Shown here piece after piece: positions 1-8,999 of a stretch of DNA of 64,000 nt; position 1 is the first letter of the stretch; each line of letters begins with the position of its first letter. The notes below the pieces were generated by a model, which was not told where the DNA came from, searched no databases, and was given only the letters and a program-made list of their open reading frames with translations. This stretch comes from Anas platyrhynchos. Taxonomy: Eukaryota > Chordata > Aves > Anseriformes > Anatidae. The stretch covers positions 2,004,001 through 2,068,000 of the forward strand of contig NC_092603.1 in the NCBI RefSeq assembly GCF_047663525.1, read 5' to 3'. The translations under genes and the position numbers were made by a program.

Positions 1-1105
1 GCCTAGGGTGAGGAAGTCGACTCCACGCCTCAGGACTGCCTCCACCAGGACAGAAAGAAGGGAGATTGTTGTAGGCGACTCACTTCTCAGGGGAACAAAA
101 GGCCCTAATTGTCAGCCTGACCCTAGCTGTAGGGAAGTCTGCTTCCTCCCTGGGGCCAGGGTCAAGGAAATTGCCAGAAAAATTCCCAACCTCGTTTGCC
201 CCTCTGTCTACTATCCCCTTTGATAGTGCAGGCTGGCAGTGCTGACATTGAAGAGAGAAGCCTGAAGGCTATCAAACTGGACGTTAGGGGACTGTGGCAG
301 TTAGTGGATGGAGCGGGAGTACAGGTGGAGCAGATCTCCACACTGCAGCCCATGGAGGAGCCCCCGGTGCAGGAGGTGGAAGGGGCCTGGAGGAGGCTGC
401 AGCCCATGGAGAACCCCCACAGAAGCAGGCCCCAGGCCAGAGCCACAGCCCATGGAGAGGAGCCCCCGCAGGATCAGGAGCTCTGGAGGAGAGTTGTCAT
501 GCATGCACGACCCAGATTGGAACAGTTTGCTCCTGACAGATGTACTCCATACTACAGACCCATACTGGGACAGTTGCTGGAGAGCTGCTGCCTGTGGGAA
601 GCCCATGTAGGATAATTTGGGGAAGGATGGCATCCCATGGGAGGAGTTGTTGACTCGGATGAGGGTGGAAAGCCCTTGCAGGGAGATCTGGACAGATTGG
701 AGAGCTGGACAATCACCAACTGCATGAAGTTTAACAAAGGCAAGTACCAGGTGCTGCACCTGGGACACAGCAACCCTGGCTATACGTACAGACTGGGGGA
801 TGAGACGCTGGAGAGCAGCCCTGCAGAGAGGGATCTGGGGGTTGTGGCTGACAGCAAGATGAACATGAGGCAGCAGTGTGCCCTAGCAGCCAGGATGGCC
901 AACCGTATCCTGGGGTGCATCGAGCACGGCATTGCTAGTCAGTCAAGGGTAGTGATTGTCCCTCTCTGCTCTGCATAGTGTAACCTCACCTTGAGGACTC
1001 TGTGCAGTTCTGGCCACCACAGCACAAGAAGGACGTGAAACTATTGGAGAGTGTCCAGAGAAGGGCCACAGAGATGGTGAAGGGCCTTGAGGGGAAGATG
1101 TATGC
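1..1105 (+). mobile_element. CR1 LINE fragment: ORF1 esterase piece joined to ORF2 RT C-terminus
   Basis: The window opens inside a CR1-type LINE. Positions 8-223 read as the SGNH/GDSL-esterase part of ORF1 (VVGDSLLRGT, then CREVCFLPGARVKEIA), and a further ORF1-like stretch continues to about 615. From 637 to about 1100 the reading is the C-terminal end of a CR1 reverse transcriptase ([59 protein letters not shown]). The endonuclease and RT core are missing between them, so this is an internally deleted copy. The same arrangement recurs at 53230-55133. CR1 ORF1 esterases are known from the family; activity here is not expected. Confidence 0.8.
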
Positions 1106-1472
1106 CTTCAGCCAGTTCTCTTCGTACTCTGGGATGAATCCCATCAGGCCCTATAGTCTTGTATGCATTCATCTGGAGCAGCAAATCCCACACAAATTCG
1201 GGATTTGTTGGGACTATATCGTTCCTGCAGTCACTGTCCTCCAGCTCAGGGCACCTGGAGTCCCACAGCCCAGCATCAGTGTTGAAGGCAAAGAAAGCAA
1301 TAAACATCTCTGTGAATGACCCTGTCTGACTATCCCCATCAAGTAACAGACCAATGCTTTCTTTCATCCTACTTTTGCTGTTAAGATAGTCTAAAAAAAC
1401 AAAAACAAAAACAAAAACATTTTATTGCCCCTCACATTACTGTCCAGCTTCCACTCAAATTGAGCTTTGGCC
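1106..1472 (-). mobile_element. CR1 LINE RT fragment, reverse orientation
   Basis: Read on the minus strand this shows the CR1 reverse-transcriptase N-terminal region: the GPDGIHPRV motif, followed upstream by [12 protein letters not shown] and LLLDGD. It abuts the plus-strand CR1 piece head to head, so two insertions or an inversion are involved. An A-rich (AAAAAC)n tract lies at about 1393-1420. The same fragment occurs at 32340-32720, 46758-47138 and 55134-55475. Confidence 0.75.
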
Positions 1473-2144
1473 ATATGAATTTTCTCCCTACAAAAGCAAA
1501 CAGTACCATTGTAGTCCTTCCATATTGACTGACCTCACCTCCAGCAAACAAGATACTTTCCTTATCCACCTAAGCTCTAGAAGAAGGTCCCTGCCCATCT
1601 GAGCAAACCTTATGCCACGGCTGCTTTACTGGAACCGGGAGAGGCACTGGCACTTTGCCTTCAGCAACCTGGGAAAAGGGTGGCAGCTCTGGGCTCGACA
1701 CCCAGCTGTGCCCCGTTCCCTGCAGCCTCCGATCCTGATCAGCTCTTCACTGCCATCTCTCCACATTTTCCCATTGCTCACAGTTTGATTCCTTCTGGCA
1801 TGCACAGAGATGAACGAGCTTAGCCAGTGGCTTTCCCTGGAGGTCTGGAGAGGCCCCTGCTGGGAACAAGCACCTCGTGCTTGCTAAAGGCAGTGGACTG
1901 GGCACCCAGCTGCAATGGGATGGTGGTGCCAGCCCTGCAGAGTTCCCCAGACATTGCCCTAGGGGCAGAGCTGCTCCAGGAGGGTTATTGCAGCCAGGAA
2001 CTGGGCAAAGGTTGGGAAAGTTGGGCGTAGCCTTGTGCTTTCTGCAGCTCTGCTGAGTGCCCCGAGGGAGGTCTATCTTGGTGGGGCTCCCTTGGAGAAG
2101 GACCCCTGGGGGGCTGCTTGCCCCCCTGAGGACCTCTCTCTGAG
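1473..2144 (+). promoter_or_regulatory. Conserved 5' flank of gene A (first-position type)
   Basis: This block begins at the shared CATATGAATTTT sequence and ends at the signal-peptide ATG. It is repeated with high similarity before genes C, D, F and H (17898-18560, 25751-26411, 40166-40827, 55476-56173), which marks it as the proximal 5' region that was copied along with the gene. I see no clear TATA box and cannot place the transcription start. A 5' UTR or untranslated exon probably lies in the last 150 bases. Confidence 0.4.
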
Positions 2145-5100
2145 ATGGGGCTCCCCTGGGGCTGCAGCCACCACAGCTTCACCGGCCATGCCAGGGGCCT
2201 CCTGACTTTCCTCGTCACTCTGCTTCTCCTCCAGCTGGGCTCAGGTAAGATCCTGCGGGGCTGCTGGGGGCTCTCCCCCCTGGGCCTGATAGACGTGTTG
2301 CTGCGGGGCAGGGGAGCAGCTGTGGGAAAGGGGGGACCCGAGCCCACAGCTCGCCCGCGCTGGGTTTCACTTTCACTTTGGTTCTTTCACGCAATACGGG
2401 CACTGTCTTGGCTGCCCTTTCTGTGTCTCCTTCACCCGCCTAAATGCTGCAGAGAGGGCTCCCACTCCCAGCACACCTCCTTCTCCTGCACGTCCTCCCT
2501 CTCCCTCTCCTGTTTCCCCGCTGGTCTCCAATGGGACACAGGGGACGCAGAACGCACCAACTCGCGCACAGCTCGCCCTTTGATACTCACTGACACTAAA
2601 TTTACAATGGCAAAAACTCACCGCCTCTCTGTGCCCTTCTCCATCGCCCAGCCCAGCTCAGAGTGGTGGGACCAGGACACTCTGTCACTGCCACTGTGGG
2701 GCAGGATGTCGTGCTGTCCTGCCACTTGTCCCCTCAACGCGATGCTCGCAGCTTGGAGGTCAGGTGGATCCGGGACCAAATCTCTGAGACAGTGCACCAC
2801 TACCGCAATGGACAGGACCTGTACGGGGAGCAGATGGGGGCATATGCCGGGAGGACAGAGTTGGTCAGAGATGGTCTCTCTGCTGGAAGACTGGACTTGC
2901 GAATCACGGGGCTGAGACCCTCTGATGATGGCCAGTATGTCTGCACAGTGGGAGATGCTGATGCTTATGATGAAGCCATTGTGGAGCTGGAGGTGTCAGG
3001 TTAGTGGCTGGGTGATTGTGCCAGGGCAGAGTTTATGTGTCCTTTGAATGTTTCAGCTGTTTCACAGCATGGAGCATGCCCATGGATGTGGAGGTAATAT
3101 CTGGGGAGAGAGCTCCCTGGATAGTTTTGTCAGTTTTCACTTGTGTCCTTGAAGACAATAATCATAATATTTTGAGGGCACTGGGCACAGGCTGCTGAGC
3201 AGCACCTTCAGCTGTGTCATCAGTGAGACCAAACAGCACACAGGGAGAATCACAGAGGCCTCTGAGCAGCTGGGCATCTGCGTTACTTTTGCTTTCTGTG
3301 CTAGGAGAGACCTTAGACATTGTCAGGAAGTCTCGGGGCTTCTTGAACCAGCACGGCTTGGTGAACAGATGCTGCCTGGACGTGCTGAAGCTTGACACCT
3401 GGGTTTTCTACGTGATTTGGGGTGACTGGCTTTGTGCACCTCTGCTCTCTAGGTCCTGCACAAGCCAGGATACTTTAGGATGATGGTGGCTCCTTTGAGC
3501 ACCCAGTCCAAAGTGTCACATGGACCGTGTTTGCTCTGGGATGTGTATGTCATGGGAGCAGATGGGTTCTTTGCCTTGGAACTCAATCCCTCCCCAGGTC
3601 AAGCCCCAGCCACACGCTCTTTCCCCAGCCACAGGCGCTGACCCCCACCTCTCCCTGGGGGGCTACGAGGCCGGAGGCGTCTGGGTGCTGTGTGGATCGG
3701 CCGGCTGGTACCCGCTGCCACAGCTGCTGTGGAGGGATGCTCGCGGGCAGCACCTGCCCTCGGTCTCCCAGACACATTCCCAGGACCAGGAGGGGCTCTT
3801 TGAAATCGAAGGCGCCGTCATCGTTACCGGGAGCGTGGAGGGGCCCTTGTCATGCGTGGTCAGGAGCAGCCGCATCCAGCAGGAGCGGGAATCATCCCTG
3901 CAAATCGCAGGTACAAATGGCACAGCCAGGGTGAGGTGTTCCTGGCCCCTGCACTTGTCCCAACCCAGGAGAAGTCTGGATCTTGCTCTTCCACCTGCGG
4001 GCATGAAAATACAGCCCTTTTCCTGGTGCCTTTTCTCAGCTCCCTTCTTCCACAACGCCCAGCCCTGGAAGGTGGCTCTGGCTGTGGTCCTCGTGCTTTT
4101 GGCTGTGTCCATTGGCCTCGGTGTTTATCTCTTTCGAAAGCAAGGTAAGCTGGCAGAGCAGGGATGGAGTGCAGGGAGGTGTTCTGCAGGGACCCGCGTG
4201 GGTCTGGAGCAAGGGGCCTTGGGTGGGAGGCCAGGGAGCATGGCTGCAGCGTGGGGATGGTAGCAAGGCGCAGCCCCCCTGCACATGTTCCCACCCAGCA
4301 ACCAAGCTGCTCTGCTCACCACCTGTTCTTCTGCCTTTGCTTTTCAGCGGCACAGAGCCGAGAGCTGGGTGAGTCCTTGCAGTCCCTGCCCCCAGCCCCT
4401 GGGGAAGTGGTGTCCCTGCGGTAGGGACTGGGCCTGGTGTGGGTGGGCTCTGAGGGCTTGTGTGCTGGTGGCTCGGGGGTGCTGGAGGAGCAGCTGGAGC
4501 CTGGGGTGGGAATGGGGAGTGCTGGGGCTGGGGCTGCCCTGGGCACAGGACACGGCCGGGATGGCTGAAAGGAACAGGGATCAAGGTGGGGACGGGAAGC
4601 AAGCTGCGGGGCTGTCCCACTCTGCACTGACGCTTCTGGGAGAGGGACGTCCTCCACCCGTCCCAATTCACTTCTCCTTGTCTTTTGGTGGCACGGTGCA
4701 GAGAGCTGCACAAGTGTCTGTCCTTAATGCTACAAGTCTTGCAAGAGGATGGGCCTCAGTCTTTGTTAGTCTGGTTACTACAAGTCTGAGAGCAAGTTGG
4801 TCTGTGCACATACTCAAGAGCAAAAATTTTGTGGTCTAGCAATCTAGCCATGGAAGCAGTATTGTATTGAAAGTCTCTCCACTCTGACCATTCATTCCTT
4901 TTGATTTATATAACAGCCAAAAAGGATGCAAAGCTGGGTAAGTCTCCTTCCCCAAAGAGAAGGCATTTGGTGTCTTACCATGGGCATACTCCCATCTGAC
5001 CGTACATTGCTTTTCTTTTTCTTTTCCAGTGGAACAGGCTGCAGAGATAGGTGAGTGTCCATCCCTGAACTGGAAGAATTTGCAGTGTAGACAATGGATG

Positions 5101-6427
5101 GGAAGTTTTTCCCTCTGATCTTGCATTCCTTGTAATTTTCTTTTCCAGAGGAAAAAGTTGCAAGACTGGGTGAGTCTCTCTTCCCCCCACAACTGAAGGA
5201 ATTTGGGGTCTTTGGTTTGTAGCAGTCATTGATGCGAAGCTGACTTCTCTCATCAATGCATTGCTTTTCTCTTTCGTTTGTAGATGAACAAACTGCAGAG
5301 CTGGGTAAGTCTCATTCTCCAAAATGAAAAGAAAAAAAAAAAAAGTCATCATAGTGAGATATATGGAAGTAGGACCTGTGCCTTCTTCTCATATTTTGCT
5401 TTACTCTTACATTTGTAGTGAAACAAGCTGCAGAGCTGGGTAAGTCTCCTGGTGCTCAGACCCCAGGGGCAACACAACCGTGATGTGCAGGGGAAGGTGT
5501 GCAGCCGGGACAGAGCAGCCCAGGGCTGGCCCCTCACCCTGCCCACACCCACTGGGCACCAGCCATGGCTGTGACCAGCTCTCCCCTCTCCTTGCAGCAT
5601 GGAGAAGGTGTCTGCTGCTTCAAAATAGAGGTAGGTGTGCACTGGGTTGCCCTCTGCAGTGCTTCTCATTCCCCGTGCTCAGGAGCCAAGAGGTGCCCCA
5701 TCTCCTGCCCCGTGGGGCAGCTCCTGGCCCCGAGCTGGAGAAAGCCTGCCCAGGGCTGAGCTCTGCCCCTGATGGCCTGGCTCCTTCTGTCCCTGCAGTG
5801 AAGGTGACCCTGGATCCGGACACCGCTCATCCCCAGCTTGTCCTGTCTCAGGACAACTGCAGTGTTAGATGCGAAAGTGAATGGCAGCAGGTGCCTGACA
5901 CACCAGAGAGATTTGACTACCGGTGCTGCGTGCTGGGCCGTGAGGAGTTCAGAGAGGGGAGGCACTGCTGGTTGGTGGAGGTGGAGGGAGAGCGGCTAAA
6001 GAATTCACGGTGGGCTGTGGGGTTGGCCAGGGCTTCTGTGGAGAGGAAGGGGTATTTCAAAAGGAGCCCTGAAGGAGGGATCTGGGCTGTGCAGTGCAAT
6101 GATGGGCACCTCACATCTCTCACATCTCCTCGCACCCCCTTATCCCTGTCCCCTGTCCCCACAAGGATCTGGGTCTGTCTGGACTGTACCCAGAGGCAAG
6201 TGTCTTTTATCAACGCTGACAATGGGGTCGAAATCTTCACTTTCACAGCAGCCTCCATCAATGGGGAGAGCATCCGTCCTTGGTTCTGGCTGGTGCCAGG
6301 CAGCGTCCAGCTGTGCCTCAGGGACAGCACTCCCCAGACCCTGTCCCCAGCCCCGGGGGGCTCCTGCCCTTCTCCAGACACTCCTGCATCACCTCTCCTT
6401 TGTCCTGCAGGAGCAGCACAGGAATGA
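2145..6427 (+). CDS. Gene A: butyrophilin-like IgV-IgC-TM-heptads-B30.2 protein, apparently intact
   Basis: Predicted exons are 2145-2244 (signal peptide, MGLPWGC start, LLLLQLGS end), 2652-2999 (IgV), 3635-3910 (IgC-like), 4040-4144 (transmembrane), six 21-bp heptad exons (4348-4368, 4917-4937, 5030-5050, 5149-5169, 5284-5304, 5419-5439), 5598-5630 (33 bp) and 5799-6427 (B30.2 and stop). All internal exons are phase 1 with GT/AG ends; the protein would be about 538 residues. The IgV has the VVLSCHLSP and DGQYVCTV cysteines and the RWIR tryptophan and closely resembles chicken BG. The IgC has the SAGWYP and GPLSCVV cysteines. The B30.2 keeps VTLDPDTAHP, RHCWLVEVEGE and VCLDCT, counterparts of the family LDP, WEVE and LDYE motifs. 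Heptads AAQSREL, AKKDAKL, VEQAAEI, EEKVARL, DEQTAEL and VKQAAEL suggest a cytoplasmic coiled coil. It is probably a type I surface protein; the ligand is unknown. Confidence 0.85.
2364..2381 (+). promoter_or_regulatory. ISRE-like motif in intron 1 of gene A
   Basis: The sequence GTTTCACTTTCACTTTGG contains two TTTCAC half-sites in the spacing of an interferon-stimulated response element (the reverse strand reads GAAAGTGAAAC). It sits about 120 bases after the signal-peptide exon and is repeated exactly in intron 1 of C, D and F. That it works as an intronic enhancer is inference. Confidence 0.45.
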
Positions 6428-6848
6428 GGGGCAGTGGGGCCAGGGGCTGCCCTGTGTTCCTCCCTGCTGCTGGAGGAGGGCTGGGATGCTGCAAGCAGGG
6501 GCCAGGCCCCTTGCAGCCCCTGGGCTCTGCCCTGCACGTGGCTCCTGTGCTGGGGCACAAGCCCTGCTGGCACCCACGGGTCTCACCCTGCCTCTGAGCC
6601 CCAGTAGGCAGCACAGGGGCTGCAGCAGCTCTCCACACTCCTCTCCCCTCTGCTTGCACTGCTTGCAGACCCCAGGGCAAGGGATGTGGTCACTGTGTGC
6701 TGCTGGCCATTGCAGGCCACCTTTGCCTCCTAGGTTGGGGTTGATCCTTGCTCTGTGCCTGGTGCTGATCATGAGCAGCCTGTGGGGGCTCTTTGTTCCC
6801 TCCTCTGGAGTATATCTATCCAAGACCCAGCAGCAGCAGACTGTGTCA

Positions 6849-6854
6849 AATAAA
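6849..6854 (+). terminator. Polyadenylation signal of gene A
   Basis: An AATAAA lies about 420 bases after the stop codon, at the same place as in every other copy. The 3' UTR would be 6428 to about 6870. Confidence 0.7.
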
Positions 6855-6939
6855 GTTTTGCACAGGAAGATGGAGTCTGGCAGTGGCATTTCCTGGGTGC
6901 TTTGTGTCCTGAGGCCTTGCTGCCTGGGAAGGCGTCTTG

Positions 6940-7130
6940 CAGAAGACCGTCTCCTCACACGCCTTGCCCCACAGAGCCTTTGCCATCCTCGTAGCCCTCC
7001 CTTGGAGGCTCTCGCACAGTTTCACGCCCTTCGTCTGCTGCGGTGCCCACAGCTGCACGCAGTGCTCGAGGCGAGGCCGCAGCAGGCCGAGCAGAGCGGG
7101 ACGATCCCTTCCCTCGGCCGGCCAGCAGTA
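6940..7130 (-). mobile_element. CR1 RT C-terminal scrap between gene A and DMB
   Basis: On the minus strand this reads LEHCVQLWAPQQTKGVKL, then GRATRMAKALWGKACEET. This is the conserved C-terminal CR1 reverse-transcriptase motif (usually LEYCVQFWAP..KKD...[13 protein letters not shown]). It is short, degenerate and present at the same place after genes B, C and E. Confidence 0.6.
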
Positions 7131-7269
7131 CCATGCCTGAGGAACCCCAGGGCACGCTTGGCCCTTTGAGGTCCCATGCCATGGCCCCCACACACCCGCT
7201 CCTCTTGGTGAGACAATGTAGGAGTGCATGAGCCTCTGCCCTCTGCACAGAACTCTGCAGAGACACCAG

Positions 7270-8062
7270 CAGGACTTGTGGAGCATCTTTATTGTCAGCA
7301 CCATGACATTGGGTCTGAGATGGGGCCAAACGGGAGCCGCCGGTGCCAGGAGGTGTCCGTCTGGGGGTCCTCAGATGCTGCCTGGGGAAGGGGGGGACAC
7401 ACAGGGTGAGAGATGGGGAAATTTGCCCCTCACTGATGTGGACGGGGATGGGGACACCGTTACCTGCGGGGTAGTTGTCTCCAGGGAGGGGAGTGTAACC
7501 TGCGGGGGGGAGAAGAGGAGTGAGCAGAGTCCTCGTCACCCTTGACCATGGCCCCAGCTCTCCCCAGACCCTCACCTGGGGCAGGAGGCCTGGCCTTGTA
7601 GCGGTAGACGCCGGTGAGAAATAAGCCAAGTCCCAGCACCATCAGTACGGTGGCCACCACCACCAGTATCGTCACCTCCGGCATCAGTCCAGGACCTGTG
7701 GGGACACGGCCGGGTGAGTGGCAGCAAGGAGCCAAGACCACCAGCCTCAGGATGCGGTCCTGCGCATCTCCACTCACTCCAGTCCTCCAGGAGAGGCTCC
7801 TGCAGGCTGACGTGCTGCACCGAGCACGTGTAGGTGTCGCCTGCCACCGGGGCCACCAGCAGGGACACCTGCGTCTGGTAGCTCCAGTCGCCGTTGGGGA
7901 TGGCAGAGATGGGGTTGTAGTCGTCGGGCTCCACGATGTCCCCGTTGTGCAGCCAGATGACGGTCACCTCGGGGGGGTAGAAGCCCCAGATGTGGCAGCT
8001 GAGGCGCACGGGCACACGGGCGTTCCCCGTCTCCGCGGGGATGATGCGGACTTGGGGCTGCG
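7270..8062 (-). pseudogene. DMB: DMB-like (MHC class II DM beta) 3' exons, copy 1
   Basis: Minus-strand exons are 7778-8062 (beta-2 Ig domain, 285 bp, open), 7576-7695 (connecting peptide and TM), 7464-7499 (tail) and a terminal exon from about 7385, with the polyadenylation signal at 7288-7293. The beta-2 domain has LSCHIWGFYPPEVTVIWLHN and AIPNGDWSYQTQ and a second cysteine in DTYTCSVQH. The tail reads GYTPLPGDNYPA, the tyrosine lysosome-sorting motif of DM beta, which separates it from classical class II beta. DM catalyses peptide exchange on class II in endosomes. These four exons are open, but no signal exon is visible and only a broken piece of the beta-1 exon remains upstream (8734-8885), so the copy is called a pseudogene. 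Its 3' end faces gene A's 3' end. Confidence 0.8.
7288..7293 (-). terminator. DMB: Polyadenylation signal of DMB copy 1
   Basis: Plus-strand TTTATT is AATAAA on the minus strand, placed about 100 bases after the terminal exon's start. Equivalent signals occur at 16168-16173, 23132-23137 and 37926-37931. Confidence 0.6.
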
Positions 8063-8099
8063 CTGGAGCAGGGTTGGGGATGGGGTCAGTGGTGGGCGA

Positions 8100-8715
8100 G
8101 CCCCTTTTCCCTGCCCTGTGCAACGTCCCCACGCAATGCTGTGCAATGCTCCCATGCAAAGCTCCACACAACTTCCCCATGCCACTTCCCCATGTAACGC
8201 CCTGTGCAAGCTCTAGGCATTGTCCCATGCGATGTCAAATGCGACATCCCCATGCGATGCCCTGTGCAACGCCCTTGTGCCACACCCTGCAAGAGGCATT
8301 GCTCTGCGCAACATCCCCTTGCAATGCCCAATGCAATGCGCTGTGCAGTGCTCTGTGCAACATCCCCCTGTGACGTCCTCACACAGTGTGCTCTGCAACA
8401 GCCCTGTGCAATGCCCGGTGCAACATCTCCTTGCAACAAGCTCTACAATACCCCTGTGCAACACCCCCATTGAACACCCCTGTGCAACTATCCCATGCAA
8501 CATGCTCCGCAAACCCCTGTGCAATGCCCCCATGCAACAAATCCATGCAACAAGTCCATGCAACAAGCTCGGCAACAACTCCATGCATTGGCCTTTGCAA
8601 CACTCCTCTGCTATCCTCCATGCAACACCCCCATGCAACATGCTCTGCAACAGTCCTGTGTAACACCCTAGGCAAAATTTTCCTGCAACACCTCCACACC
8701 ACAGCCCCACGCCAA
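8100..8715. repeat. CATGCAA/TGTGCAA minisatellite in DMB intron 2
   Basis: This stretch is an imperfect tandem array built from words such as CCCCATGCAA, CCCTGTGCAA and CATCCCC, with about 10-24 bases between echoes. It lies between the beta-2 exon and the beta-1 remnant of DMB copy 1, so it occupies DMB intron 2. Cysteine-rich open frames across it on both strands are by-products of the repeat. Confidence 0.8.
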
Positions 8716-8733
8716 GCCCCCCCAGGGGCTCAC

Positions 8734-8885
8734 TCTGCCTCAGCGCCGTCCAGTCCCAGTAGCGCAGGGCCAGGTCACTGCAGGCCTGGTGCCAAGCCTA
8801 AATGCGCTGCACCCAGGTGCTGTCATTGTTTATCTGGGTGGCGAGGTGGGTGGAGTGCAGCTGCAGCAGTCCCCTGCTGCTCCCG
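8734..8885 (-). pseudogene. DMB: DMB beta-1 exon remnant with an in-frame stop
   Basis: On the minus strand this reads HLATQINNDSTWVQRI, a stop, then AWHQACSDLALRYWDWTA and ALRQ before a GTGAGC donor at 8728-8733. The spacing of N, T, QR, C, W and LR fits the C-terminal helix of the DM beta-1 domain. Only the 3' part of the exon survives. It is the only beta-1 trace seen in the window and shows that the fragments derive from a fuller DMB gene. Moderate confidence, from remembered family pattern. Confidence 0.5.
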
Positions 8886-8924
8886 GTTCTCAGTTCCCCA
8901 GCTGTGCCCACGGGGTCGGCATGA

Positions 8925-8995
8925 GCTCTTGGAAGTCCTCCAAGAATACACAGCATGTGGCCTCAGACTTGAAGCTCTCCATAAGGTCTGTGCAA
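8925..8995 (-). pseudogene. Short conserved ATCC-LEDF segment, possible TRIM RING remnant
   Basis: On the minus strand this reads ESFKSEATCCVFLEDFQEL. The pattern resembles the start of a TRIM-family RING finger (EATCSVCLEYF), but the second zinc-binding cysteine is replaced and no later RING ligands follow. Homologous segments lie at 30800-30884 and 45215-45301, each beside a zinc-finger remnant. The identity is weakly supported. Confidence 0.3.
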
Positions 8996-8999
8996 GCCA

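Noticed and set aside
3917-4263. Proline-, serine- and glutamine-rich antisense frames across IgC, TM and heptad introns
   Set aside because: They mirror conserved coding exons and GC-rich introns and have no domains or starts of their own.
4670-4735. An extra heptad exon between the first and second in gene A
   Set aside because: The GGTGCAGAGAGCTGCACAAG stretch looks like a decayed heptad but lacks a usable acceptor and donor.
2145-6427. Chicken-type BG gene
   Set aside because: The IgV and the 21-bp exons are BG-like, but an IgC-like exon and a B30.2 exon are present, which is the butyrophilin plan.
6099-7169. Long plus-strand open frame of 356 codons over the B30.2 3' half and 3' UTR
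   Set aside because: It is out of frame with the B30.2 domain, spans the polyadenylation signal, and has biased composition; it is a shadow frame.
7778-8062. Classical MHC class II beta (BLB) gene
   Set aside because: The YTPLPGDNYPA cytoplasmic tail and the beta-2 motifs fit DM beta; no classical beta-1 peptide-binding exon is present.
8086-8710. Cysteine-rich open frames resembling metallothionein-like proteins
   Set aside because: They exist on both strands and in several frames only because the minisatellite is built of TGC/GCA words.
8100-8715. CRISPR-like regular repeat array
   Set aside because: The repeat words are short, imperfect and without distinct spacers, the genome is avian, and the array sits in a DMB intron; it is a minisatellite.
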